Positions 28,115-37,533 of a stretch of 64,000 nt of DNA are shown here, one piece after another. The stretch lies in assembly GCA_963723745.1 (NCBI GenBank), contig CAVRRZ010000005.1, positions 1,364,001 to 1,428,000 of the forward strand, in the 5' to 3' direction. The position numbers and the translations under genes were made by a program. A model generated the notes under the pieces. That model saw only the letters and a list, made by a program, of their open reading frames with translations. It did no database searches and was not told the origin of the DNA. Position 1 is the first letter of the stretch; every line of letters starts with the position of its first letter. This DNA comes from CAVRRZ01 sp963723745. GTDB taxonomy: Bacteria > Actinomycetota > Actinomycetes > Mycobacteriales > Geodermatophilaceae.

Positions 28115-31100
28115 GTGACCTCCTCGCCCGCCCCCGCCCTGACGTCCGGGACCACCGCTGCGCCGGCCAGCCGCTGCTGGACCGTGCACGGCAGCACCGG
28201 AGCGGTGGACGTGGAGGTGATCGCGTGCGACGACGATGTGCTCGCCGCCGTGCTCCCGGCCCTGGAGGAGGCGGTGGGCGAGGCGGTCGACGGGCTGTGG
28301 GCGGGGACCACCCGCCTGTCGGGCCACCTGACGCTCCGCGCCCCCGAACTGCGCCACGGCGCCGTGCTCGGTCTGGGACGCCCGGGGCCGCGAGCCATGC
28401 ACGAGGACCGCCCGAGCGCACTCGACCTGCGGGTGGTGGGCGGGCCCGACGCCGGACGGGTGGTCCCCCTGGTCCACGGCCGGCACGTCGTCGGACGAGG
28501 GGCCGGGGCCGGCATCCGGCTCGACGACCCGGACGTGTCCCGTCGCCACCTCGAGATCGCTGTGGGCGGCGGCGCCGTCTCGGTGCGCGACCTCGGATCG
28601 ACCAACGGCACCCGGCTCGGCACGGCCGTTCTGGACGAGGCGCCCACGCCGTGGCCGACCGGCGTCGTCCTGCGGCTGGGCGGGTCGGCTCTGGTCCTCA
28701 GCGGCCCCTCGACCGGTGCGGCAGCCGTGGAGCCGGGCGGCGCTGGGCGCACGCGCCTCCGGGTCCCGATCCGCATGACCACCGCGCCGGTCGAGGCGGA
28801 GATCGCGCTGCCCGCTCTCCCGTCCCCGCCGCCGCCCCGGCGCCTGATGTGGGCAGCTGTCGCCCTGCCTGCGGTGGGCGGGGTCCTGCTGGCGACGCTC
28901 CTGCGCACGCCCACGTTCCTGTTCTTCGCTCTGCTCAGTCCGGTGGTCGCCCTGGGTTCCTGGGCGTCGGAGCGGTGGTACGGACGGCGCACCGGACGGC
29001 GTGAAGGCGCCCGGTACGCGGCGGACCTCGCGACGACGGAGGGGCAGGTGGCAGACGCCGTGGACGCGTTCGCGCGCGCCGCCGCCGAACGCTTCCCGGA
29101 CCTGGCGGCCCTGTCCGCCGCGGCTCGCCGCCGGTCTTCGACGGTGTGGAGCCGGCGGCCCACGGACGAGGACGCGCTCGTCGTCCGACTGGGCACCGGA
29201 GCCGGGACGACGACCGTCGTGCGGCGACACCCGGACGGCAGCCGCGTGCCGGTCGTCGTCGACGACCTGCCCGTGACGCTCGATCTCCGCCGCACCGGCG
29301 GGCTGGCGGTGACCGGTCCCCGCGAGCGCACGCTCGGCGTCCTGCGCTCCGTGGTCGGACAACTCGCCGTGCTGCACCCGCCCGGAGCCGTCGACGTGAT
29401 GCTCCTCGTCGACCCGGCGCGACGGCACGAGTGGCAGTGGCTGCGATGGTTGCCCCATCTCCCACCCGGAAGCGTGACGCTGCTCGACGGCGGGCCGCAC
29501 TCCTCGGGCACCGAGGAACGACTGCGGGCTGCTCTGGCAGCGACGGTCGACCGGACGCGGCGGGACACCGGCGGCCGGGTGGTGTCGCCGGCTTCGTGGC
29601 AGGTGGTGGTGCAGGACTGCCCGGTGTCCGCGGCGACCGCCGCGGCGCTGCGCGACGCCAGAGCCGGCGGTGTCGTCGTGCTGACCCTCGCCGGGTCGGC
29701 CGAGCCGGCCTCTCCGTCCGCGGACGCGGTCCTGCGCCTCGGTGGTGAGACGGGCGACCACGGCCGACTCCTGGAGGCCGGCCTCCGGGAGCGGGAGAAC
29801 GTGACCGTCGACCGGCTGACCCTCGACGTGGCGGCCGAGCTGGCCCGGGATCTCGCCGCTCTCGAGCCCGCGACGAGCCGCGGCGCGCTGCCGGCCCGGG
29901 TCCGCCTGCTGGACATCGTGCGACCCGCGGCCGCCCTCGCGGTGGCGGACCCGGCGACCTCCCACTGGTCCCGTGCCCGCGACCGGCTCGGCGCGCCCCT
30001 GGGGGCCGGACCCGACGGCACGATCACCGTCGACCTGTGCCGGCAGGGCCCGCACGCCCTGGTGGCGGGCACCACCGGATCCGGGAAGTCCGAACTGCTG
30101 CAGACCCTCATCGCCGGCCTGGCGCTCGAGCACCCACCGGACCGCTGTTCGTTCCTGCTCGTCGACTACAAGGGTGGCGCCGCCTTCGCCGAGGTCGCCG
30201 CCCTACCGCACACCGTCGGCCTGCTCACCGATCTGGACGGCCAGGCCACCGCCCGGGCGCTGCGCTCGCTGACCGCCGAGCTGGTGCGCCGTGAGGAGAT
30301 CCTCGCCGGCCACCGCGTCGCCGACATCGCCGCACTGCCCGACGAGGTCGAGCTGGCTCGGCTGGTCATCGTCGTCGACGAGTTCGCGACACTCGCCGAG
30401 GAGCTGCCCGCCTTCGTCCCCGGGCTGGTCGGCATCGCCCAGCGCGGGCGGTCGCTGGGCGTGCACCTGGTGCTCGCCACCCAGCGTCCCGGCGGGGTCG
30501 TGTCGCCCGAGATCCGGGCGAACTGCACGCTGCGGATCTGTCTGCGCACGACGGACGACGCCGACTCGCGGGACGTGCTCGGCACCCCGGCGGCCGCCGC
30601 ACCTACCGGTCGACCAGCCCGGACGCGCGTTCGTCCGCTCGGGCACCGGCGCACCCGCGCTCATCCAGGTCGCCCGTGTCTCCCAGCCGGCCCCCGGTGC
30701 TGACCGCACGCGCCCGCTGGCCCGGCGCTGGACCTGGCCGTTCCTCCTTCCACCGGAGGGCGCGTCGACGCAGGGCGGCGACACGGACCTCGCGCGTATC
30801 GCGCGATCCCTCGACGCGCTCGCCGCCGGGCAGGGACTGCGACCGCCGCACCGCCCGTGGCGGCCTCCGCTGCCCGACAGCGTCACCCCGGCGCAGTTGC
30901 AGGCCGGCCGGCCGCCGGCACCAGCCGAGGAACTCGCGGTCGGCCTCCTCGACCATCCCGACCGTCAGGCTCAGCGGCCGCTGACGCTGGACCTCCGGTC
31001 CGGTGGCGCCTGGCTGGTGGTGGGCGGACCGGGCAGCGGCCGGACCACGGTGCTGCGGACCGTACTCCGTCAGGCTGTCGGCCGGTGCGGCCCCGACCGC

Positions 31101-32307
31101 GCTGCACGTCCACGTCATCGACCTCGGGGGTGGCTCCGTCGCCGCGGAGGCGGAGGGACTGCCGCACGGCGGCACGGCCATCGGGCGGGAGGACGCACTG
31201 CGCACGGTGCGTCTGGTGGACCGGCTCGCCCAGGAGGTCGCCCGCCGCCGGGCGGCGGGTGCCGATCCTCTCGACGAGCCGCTGCTCCTCCTCCTGGTCG
31301 ACGGCGTCGAGAACCTGACCGCGATGCTCGACGAGGGCGACCCCGGCCGGGGATCGGCCGACCTTCCTGCAACTGGTGCGCGACGGCTCCGCCGTGGGCC
31401 TGACCTGCGTACTCACCGGCGACCGTGCGATCCCGGGCGGACGGCTGGCGGCCGTCGCCGCCCGGCGCCTCGTGCTCCCGCTGGCCGACCGAGCCGACTA
31501 CGCGGTGGCGGGCGTACCCCTGTCCGCCGTGCCCTCGGTACGCCCACCCGGCCGCGCGCTGGTGGGCGAGGACGCCGTGGAGTGCCAGATCGCCGTGGCC
31601 GACCTCGTCCCGCCCGGGGGTGCGCACCCGACCCGCCGACCCCCGCTACGCGTGGTCGAGCTCGAGCGGGACCCGGCACTCCCACTTCCCTGCCCCACTC
31701 CTCGTTCGGCCGCTGTCCGGCTCGCGATCGGTCCCGGTGGCGACGAGGGGGAGCCCGTGGACGTCGACCTGTCCAGGAGCCGCGGGCTGCTGATCGTCGG
31801 CCCGCCCGAGAGCGGCCGGTCGTCGGCGCTGCGGGCGTTCGCCCGGCACCTGACGGCGGCGGGGGTCCCCGTGCTCCGGGTCGGCGCCTCCCGTCCGGGC
31901 CACGACGACGCCGGCGACCTGCCGTGGGCCGCGGCCGGTGACGTCGCGGCCGTCACCGCGTGGATCGACCGGCTCGAGGGCGGCTTCGGGATCGTCTACG
32001 CCGACGACGTGGGCGCACCGCCCGAGGCACCGGCCCTGCTCGCGATCCCGCCCGTCGCTCCGGTGGCGGTGATCGCCGCAGGCAGCGCCGGCCCGTTGTC
32101 GGCGCACTTCCAGGGCCCGGTGTCCGCCCTGCGCCGCAGCCGCAGCGGACTCCTGCTCTGTCCGCGGCCCCGGACGCCGACGTCCTCGGCCTGCGGCTGC
32201 CGCGGACCCCGGTACCCACGCAGCCGGGCTCGGGGTGGCTGGTGACGTCCGGGGCGTGCCGGCGGGTGCAGGTCGCCCGGCACCGCGTACCGGTGGCCGT
32301 GCCGTGA
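28115..32307 (+). CDS. FHA-FtsK/SpoIIIE (EccC/EssC-like) type VII secretion ATPase (frame interrupted after 30.6 kb)
   Basis: About 1,397 residues. Order: N-terminal domain; FHA domain (LRVVGGPDAGRVVPLVHGRH, DVSRRHLEIAVG, LGSTNGTRLG; about residues 105-190); two transmembrane helices near 240-285 (WAAVALPAVGGVLLATLL, PTFLFFALLSPVVALGSW); then three FtsK-type ATPase modules. Module 1 is intact: VAGTTGSGKSELLQTLIAGL (about 650), LLVDYKGGAAF, VIVVDEFATLAEELP, LATQRPGGVVS. Modules 2 (GGPGSGRTTVLR) and 3 (GPPESGRSSALR) have Arg in place of the Walker Lys. This matches EccC/EssC, and the N-terminal FHA is an EssC trait of firmicute-type T7SS. Frame changes near 30600, 31090, 31355, and 32165. GTG at 28115-28117, weak Shine-Dalgarno. 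Ends 6 bases from the convergent DUF6912 gene. Confidence 0.85.
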
Positions 32308-32313
32308 GCCGCC

Positions 32314-32833
32314 TCAGAGCAGCTCGAGCACCGGCCCGATCTCCTGCGTCGCGTACCAGGCCAGCTCGTGCCCCTCCGCCTGGTCGACGACGAACTGCGC
32401 GTCATCGCTGCCGAGGTCGGCCTCCAGGACGACGGCCACCGCCGCCTGCACGTCCTCCTCGGCGTCCGCGCCGTCGATATGGGCGCTGGCGACGTCCTGG
32501 ATGCGCACGTCGGCCGAGACCCGCACGCGGCCCCGTTCGTCGTCCTCGTCCTCGTCCATCGCCCGCCACGACCGACGCGTCCGGCACGTCGGCCGCCAGC
32601 ACGACCCGGCGGCGCGCCGCGAACGGGTCGAGGTCGAGCAGCCGGAGACTCGCCCGCGCCGCGGTGAGGAGTGCCGCGTACTCGAGCTCCTCGATGTCGG
32701 CATCGGCGTCGCTGTGCGCGTAGAACCGCCGGAGCTGTTCGGTGACCGCGAAGGCGGTGTGCGGGCCCGGCAGGGAACCGCTCTCCACCAGGGTGCGCAG
32801 CACCGTCGTCGTGGCGGGCAGGTAGATGCGCAC
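32314..32833 (-). CDS. DUF6912-type small protein (one extra base)
   Basis: About 172 residues, unknown function; recalled as an actinobacterial DUF6912 family. It starts with GTG at 32831-32833 (GAGGAG eight bases upstream), reading RIYLPATTTVLRTLVESG, HTAFAVTEQLRRFYAHSD, LEYAALLTAARASLRLLD and ADVPDASVV. One inserted G near 32565 breaks the frame; corrected, it continues AMDEDEDDERGRVRVSADVR and ends WYATQEIGPVLELL. The regular alpha/beta sequence suggests one compact cytoplasmic domain. It follows the WS/DGAT gene on the same strand by 87 bases and may be cotranscribed. Confidence 0.7.
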
Positions 32834-32919
32834 CCGGGGGGCTCCTCTCGTCGAGAGTTGGGACGGTATCGCGGCCCGGGCACCACCTGCCCGGGCACCG
32901 GCGTCGGCCGGGACGACGG

Positions 32920-34290
32920 TCAGTGGGTGGAGCCGCGCAGGCCCTCGACCTCCTGCTCGATCAGGTCGGCCAGCACGTGCACGTCGCCGACGCGTGTCCT
33001 GGTCGGCGTTGAGGCCGAAGAAGACCCGGCCGTCGTAGCTCGTCATCCCGATGCGACAGACCCTGACCACGGGCCAGCGGCACCACCGGGAAGACCTCCA
33101 GCATCCGGCTGCCCGCCGCGTACAGCGGCACCTGCGGGCCGGGCACGTTGGTGACGACGAGGTTGAACAACCGCCGGGACAGTCCACGGGCGGCCCGCGC
33201 GCCCAGCGCGTGCAGGGTCGGCGGCGCGAAGCCGGTGAGCGCGATGAGGCTGTCCGCGCCGACGGACTGGCCGTGCGAGGCGATACCCCGCATCGCGTAG
33301 CTCAGGCGGGTCAGGCGCACCCGCGGGTTCGGCTCACCCACCGGCAGGTCGACCAGGTAGGAGGAGACCCGGTTGCCCGGGTCGACGGCTCCTCGTCCTG
33401 CACCGAGACCGGCACCAGGGCCCGCACCGACGTCGCCGGCGACGACCGGCTCGCCCCGGGACAGCAGCCACTCGCGCAGGGCTCCGGTCACCACCGCGAG
33501 CAGGACGTCGTTGACCGTGCCGCCGTGCGCCTTCCGGATCTCCTTGATCACGTCGAGATCCAGCGCGGGCGACAGCCACCCGTCGCTGCCGCCCGATCGG
33601 CACGTTCAGCGGGCTGCGCGGCGGCGGGAAGCACCGCGGAACGCGCCGTCCGCAGCAGCCCACCGGCGACACCGCCTGCAGCCGGGCCGCCGCCGAACGC
33701 GACGTCGGCGACGGCGCCGCGCGCCAGATCCACGACCGACGACGGCCGGCGGGCGTACTCGTCGAGCGCCTGCCAGCACCAGCTCCGAGGCGGCCGGCAG
33801 GCGTCGGGGCTGCCACGCCTCCGGCGGGGGCACCGGCGCCTCGGGGTCGGCGTCGAGCAGCACCTGCCCGATGTCGATGGCGCTGAGCCCGTCGACGAGC
33901 GCGGGATGGGTCTTGGTGATCACCGCCACGCGGTCGTCCGCCAGACCCTCGACGAGGTAGATCTCCCACAGCGGCCGACGGTGGTCCAGCGGCCGCGAGG
34001 TCAGCCGGGACACCAGGTCGCAGCAGCTGTTCCTCGGTGCCCGGTCGGGGCAGGCCGAGCGTCGCACGTGGTAGTCGACGTCGAAATCGGGGTCGTCGAC
34101 CCACACCGGGTTGGCGAGGTGGCCGGGCACCTCGACCACGCGCTGGCGGTAGCGGGGCACCAGCGGGCAGCCGCGCCTCGATCAGCGCGGCCAGGGCCTC
34201 CAGTCCGCCCGGAGGGGCGTCCAGCACCAGCACGCCCCCGACGTGCATGGGCGTGTCGGACTCCTCGAGGTACAGGAACGACGCGTCCAT
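32920..34290 (-). CDS. WS/DGAT-family acyltransferase with altered HHxxxDG motif (frame interrupted)
   Basis: Wax-ester/diacylglycerol acyltransferase homologue, about 457 residues. ATG at 34288-34290: MDASFLYLEESDTPMHVGGV is the canonical N-terminus. After frame changes it reads VPRYRQRVVEVPGHLANPVW, RPLWEIYLVEGLADDRVAVI, then KTHPALVDGLSAIDIGQVLL where HHxxxDG is HPALVDG (the catalytic second His is Pro). C-terminal family motifs remain: AHGGTVNDVLLAVVTGALR, NLVVTNVPGPQVPLYAAG (the NVPGP motif) and a final DLIEQEVEGLRGSTH. It would use acyl-CoA to make wax ester or triacylglycerol; the motif change makes activity uncertain. Frame changes near 34170, 34060, 33775, 33640, 33580, 33390, 33070 and 33000. 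Position parallels tgs3 (Rv3233c/Rv3234c) near Rv3235. Confidence 0.82.
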
Positions 34291-34352
34291 CGTGCGTCAG
34301 CCGCTCGACCATCGACTCCTCGGGACGGGGGCCCCACGGTACGGGCCGGATC

Positions 34353-35662
34353 TCAGCCCACCCGGCGGCGCAGCCTGCGCCGCCACCGGGCCGCGACGAC
34401 GCGTCGGCTCCGGTACCCCCGCGAGGTCCGCCGCCAACGCGCGCAGCGCCGTCCGCAGCGGCGACGACGGGGCGACCTCGGCCAGGGTTCGGCCGGAGGC
34501 GAGCGCCGCGTCGGTCGCCCTGCGGTCGGCGGGGAGGAAGGCCCGCACCTCCCGGCCGGCGAAGCGGTCGAGGGCTGCCGCGATCTCGTCGGCGGGATCG
34601 ACCGGCGACCGGTCCCCGCCGCACCTGGTTGACGACGAGCACCGGGTCGACGTCCGGCAGTACGTCGCCGAGCTCGCCGAGCGACCGGATGCTCCGCTGC
34701 AGTGCGACCGGGTCCGCGCCGCTCACGCACAGGACGGTGTCGGCCGCCTCCAGCACCGTGAGCGTGGCGCCGTTGCGGCGGGGAGCGGCGGTGTCGAACG
34801 AGAGCTCCTCGTCGTCCTCGAGGCTGAAGGAGCAGTCGACGACGACCAGGTCGGCCAGCCGGCGGGCCTCCTCCAGTACCGCGCCGACCGCCCGCGGCCG
34901 CAGCTCCGGCCACCGGTCGGCTCGCGCCAGCCCGGTGAGCACGCCGCAGCTGCGGTCGCACCGACCAGGCCAGCCGGACCAGGGCCGCGGCGTCCAGCGA
35001 GCCGGTGGCGGCCAGCCGGCGCCGCCCCGGCCAGCCCGGGCGACTCGTCGAGCAGGCCGAGCACCTGCGCGATCACCCCGCCGTACACGTCGGCGTCGAC
35101 CAGCAGCGTGGAGAACGCCCAGCCGGGCGGCCTCGTCGGCCAGGCCGACGGCCACCGTGGTGCGGCCCGGAGCGCCGGTCGGACCCCAGACCGCGACGAC
35201 CCGCCCGGGCCCGTCGGGCCGGCTCGCCGGGGGCTCCGGCACGCCGAGGGTCGGCAGCGCCGACCGCGGCTCGGCGACGTCGTGACCGGGCGTCGGGCAC
35301 GCCGGCGACCGCCTCCCGCAGGGCCTGGGCGATCTCAGCGGCGTCGGCGTCGGCCGGCAGCACACGGCCGACACCGAGCCGTCGCAGCCGCTCGGCGGCG
35401 CGGTCGTCACCCGGCTCCACCAGCCCGACGACCGCGACGCCGGCCGCCTCCAGCCGCGCCACCGCGTCGGCGTCGAGGCGGCGCAGTTCGGCCGACAGCA
35501 GGGCGGCCTGTGCCCGTGCCCGGTCGCGGCGGCAGCCAGCAGCTCCGCCACGTCGACGCAGCGGCGGACGACGGTGACGCCGTGGTCGGCTCGATCCAGG
35601 GCCCCGACCAGCGCCGACTCCCACGCGGCGCCGGTGACCGCGGTGAAGACCTGCAGCGCCAT
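34353..35662 (-). CDS. CpaE/Ssd-like ParA-family ATPase (frame interrupted)
   Basis: About 436 residues. ATG at 35660-35662 overlaps the stop of the SAF gene (TGATG), so translation is coupled. The N-terminal receiver-like domain reads ALQVFTAVTGAAWESALVGA, then LLSAELRRLDADAVARLEAA and VVGLVEPGDDRAAERLRRLG. The ATPase domain has a deviant Walker A, AVWGPTGAPGRTTVAVGLAD (Arg for the P-loop Lys, seen in CpaE-like actinobacterial proteins), then LADLVVVDCSFSLEDDEELS (Walker B-like) and LCVSGADPVALQRSIRSLGE, VDPVLVVNQVRRGP. CpaE proteins localise Flp/Tad pilus machinery; Ssd proteins influence septum placement. No tadA/cpaF, tadB/C or flp gene is present here, so the role is open. Frame changes near 35510, 35290, 35120, 34960, 34620 and 34400. 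Confidence 0.78.
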
Positions 35663-36400
35663 CAGCCGGTCCCCGTGCCGCCGGGGAGGGGCGGCCCGTC
35701 GGCCAGGACGTCCTCGTGCACGACCACGACCAGGGGCCGGCCGCCGATGGCGGCCAGCACGCCAGGCGGCGTCGTCCGCACCGACCGAGACCACGACCTG
35801 CACCGTCGTGGTCGGCGTCGAGAGCACGCCCTCGGCACGGCCGGAGATCGCCTGGACGGGGGCATCGCCGACGACGAGCGTCACCGATGCCGTCGGCCGT
35901 GCCGACCGCTCCTGCCGCCGGGTCGGCGACGGCGTAGACGTCGACCAGCTGGCCCCGGCGCAGCGCCGGCGGGACGTAGCCGGCCTGCACGGGCAGCGCG
36001 ACCTGGACCAGCTCCGCCGGGTCCTCGAGGGCCGACACGCGGCAGCAGCTCGCCGGCACCGACGGCGCGAGACAGGGTGGCGCCCTCGGGCCGGGTGCCT
36101 GCGGACAGGTAGCCCGCGGCGGCCGCGTCGAGCCGGACGTCGACCGTGGACAGGTCGTCGGCGGTCGAGGACGGTGCCGGCCGCGAGGTCGTCCGTCGGC
36201 CGCCCAGACCGGCACCGTGGCGTCGGCGGCGCGACATCAGCCGCGCGCCGAGCAGCACCGACCCGAGCACGAGCAGGACGCCGAGCACCAGGCGCAGATC
36301 CAGCCAGCGCGGGGGGCGCGACGCGACGGGGTGTCGGAGCGGGGGCGGCGGCGTCGGCCGGGGGCCGTGACAGATCCGGGGAGCGGACGGCTGTTCCCAC
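35662..36400 (-). CDS. SAF-domain (CpaB-like) membrane protein (frame interrupted)
   Basis: About 245 residues. GTG at 36398-36400 with GAGG upstream starts VGTAVRSPDLSRPPADAAAP. One transmembrane helix (LDLRLVLGVLLVLGSVLLGA) is followed, after frame changes, by a SAF domain: VDVRLDAAAAGYLSAGTRPE, then VQVALPVQAGYVPPALRRGQ and LVDVYAVADPA, the pattern of CpaB/RcpC and FlgA-like proteins that bind peptidoglycan or pilus parts. The C-terminus reads PLVVVVHEDVLADGPPLPGG. Paired by a TGATG overlap with the CpaE-like gene, as cpaB and cpaE lie in Tad pilus loci. Divergent from the HTH gene. Frame changes near 36310, 36215, 36060, 35885 and 35760. Confidence 0.75.
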
Positions 36401-36431
36401 TGGCACCTCTTCACTCGCGCCCCGGTCGGCG

Positions 36432-36480
36432 TTGACACGCCGATGCACCCGGACGGCATCATCGAGATGCGAGATGATGC
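36432..36480 (+). promoter_or_regulatory. candidate promoter with overlapping inverted repeat upstream of the HTH gene
   Basis: TTGACA at 36432-36437 is a perfect -35 hexamer. An inverted repeat GCATCATC (36456-36463) and GATGATGC (36473-36480), nine-base spacer, lies where the -10 region should be (CATCAT at 36457-36462 is the best -10 candidate, spacing 19). The repeat is therefore a plausible operator for the HTH protein or another regulator acting on the divergent pair. Confidence 0.45.
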
Positions 36481-36589
36481 GTCATGAACGCGGTCGGGCG
36501 CGCACGTCGTCCACACGTTCGGGTGTGGACGACGTCAGCGGTCACCGGTCCGACTGACAGACTGGCCGCGACCGGACGGAGAGGACCCG

Positions 36590-36861
36590 ATGCCCACCCC
36601 CGCTTCCTGACGCTCGACGACGTCGCCGAGATCCTCAACGTCTCGTGGTCGCAGGCGTACGCGCTCGTCCGCCGCAAGGACCTGATCGCCATCCAGATCG
36701 GCGGTCGCGGCCAGTGGCGCGTCGAGGTCGACGAGCTCGAGCGCTTCATCCAGCAGAAGTACGCCGAGGCGCGCGCCGGCACGGTTCCCGAGGAACCCGC
36801 GACCGACCCCGCGGCCTCGGAGACCGCCGCCGGCCCGAAGAAGCCGGGCCGCCGCAGCTGA
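36590..36861 (+). CDS. BldC/excisionase-type helix-turn-helix DNA-binding protein (one base missing at start)
   Basis: About 90 residues. The winged HTH reads RFLTLDDVAEILNVSWSQAY, ALVRRKDLIAIQIGGRGQWR, VEVDELERFIQQKYAE, the MerR-like/excisionase fold of BldC relatives, followed by a disordered tail (ending AAGPKKPGRRS). ATG at 36590-36592 has GGAGAGG five bases upstream, but the next codons are out of frame with the HTH: one C seems missing from the run ATGCCCACCCCC, and restoring it gives MPTPRFLT. The other in-frame start would be ATG at 36484, adding a 35-residue unrelated N-terminus and ignoring the Shine-Dalgarno. Cytoplasmic regulator; the inverted repeat at 36456-36480 is a possible site. 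Confidence 0.85.
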
Positions 36862-36875
36862 TCCGCGGCGCCGGG

Positions 36876-37433
36876 CTACTCCGCCGTCCGGACGAGGACA
36901 GCCAGGGCGGACAGGACGACGGCGTGCACGGCACGGACGGCGTCGTGGCGACGTGGCTCGTCCGGCGGGTGCTCGGCCAGTTCGATGAAGTCGGCGCCGA
37001 CCCGGTCCAGCGTCCCGGTGAGCGTCGTGCCGTCCGCGAGCACGAGCGCCACCCCGCTGCGGTCCCTGGCCAGGCCGCGCACGGCTCTGCGCAGGTCCAT
37101 CTCCACCCGCACGGGGCGCGGGTCCGCCGCCGCCGTGTTCCGGGTCAGACCGGTCACCGCGTGCACGGCAGCCGTCGCGACCAGCAGTTCACGACTGCGC
37201 TCGTCGACGAGCAGTAACCAGTCGGGGCCGACCTCGACGAGCTGACCGCGCACCTGACCCGCTCCCCGGCACCTGAGCACCAGCGTCGCGCCGACCGCAC
37301 CCCGGAGCCGGTCGGCCACGGTGACCGACCCGGCCTCGGCCCGCGTCCGCGACGCCGTCTCCGACCGTTCGGCGGCGTGCTCGGCCTCGTCCCACTGGGC
37401 CTGCAGGTCGGCGAACAACTGCTGCCAGCGCAT
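36876..37433 (-). CDS. Unknown actinobacterial protein with two possible Sm-like (LSm) motifs
   Basis: 185 residues, intact. N-terminal helix MRWQQLFADLQAQWDEAEHA, then a beta-rich part: GATLVLRCRGAGQVRGQLVE, VGPDWLLLVDERSRELLVAT, AVHAVTGL. A second similar block follows: GVALVLADGTTLTGTLDRVG, ADFIELAEH. In each block the pattern hydrophobic strand, G-x-L, VGxDxxxL resembles the Sm1 motif of Hfq/LSm proteins. That fold assignment is my inference; no family name was recognised with confidence. ATG at 37431-37433 has a perfect AAGGAGG, and TATAAG at 37457-37462 (minus) is a good -10. It is convergent with the HTH gene (14-base gap) and divergent from the LysM gene. Confidence 0.7.
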   Translation of the reverse strand: MRWQQLFADLQAQWDEAEHAAERSETASRTRAEAGSVTVADRLRGAVGATLVLRCRGAGQVRGQLVEVGPDWLLLVDERSRELLVATAAVHAVTGLTRNTAAADPRPVRVEMDLRRAVRGLARDRSGVALVLADGTTLTGTLDRVGADFIELAEHPPDEPRRHDAVRAVHAVVLSALAVLVRTAE

Positions 37434-37456
37434 CCGCGCACCTCCTTCGCGAACAG

Positions 37457-37506
37457 CTTATAGCGCTGCCTCACTTGCGTTTGCATGCATTTACTTGCTT
37501 TAGTCT
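37457..37506. promoter_or_regulatory. AT-rich divergent promoter with direct repeats and a palindrome
   Basis: In an otherwise very GC-rich window this 50-base island holds TATAAG (minus strand -10, 37457-37462) for the Sm-like gene and TAGTCT (plus strand -10, 37501-37506) for the LysM gene. Between them ACTTGC occurs at 37473 and 37493, exactly 20 bases apart, flanking the palindrome TGCATGCA (37482-37489). The layout suits a regulator bound on one helix face that controls both genes. Confidence 0.5.
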
Positions 37507-37533
37507 GCACTCGTCACTCGGAGAGGAGGTGTC

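Noticed and set aside
33051..35285. Long open frames on the opposite strand of real genes, for example a 744-codon plus-strand frame over the WS/DGAT and CpaE-like genes
   Set aside because: Arg/Pro/Gly-rich translation without motifs, expected shadow of GC-rich codons on the other strand.
36484..36589. ATG at 36484 as start of the HTH gene
   Set aside because: Adds an unconserved N-terminus; the ATG at 36590 has a near-perfect Shine-Dalgarno and needs only one missing C restored.
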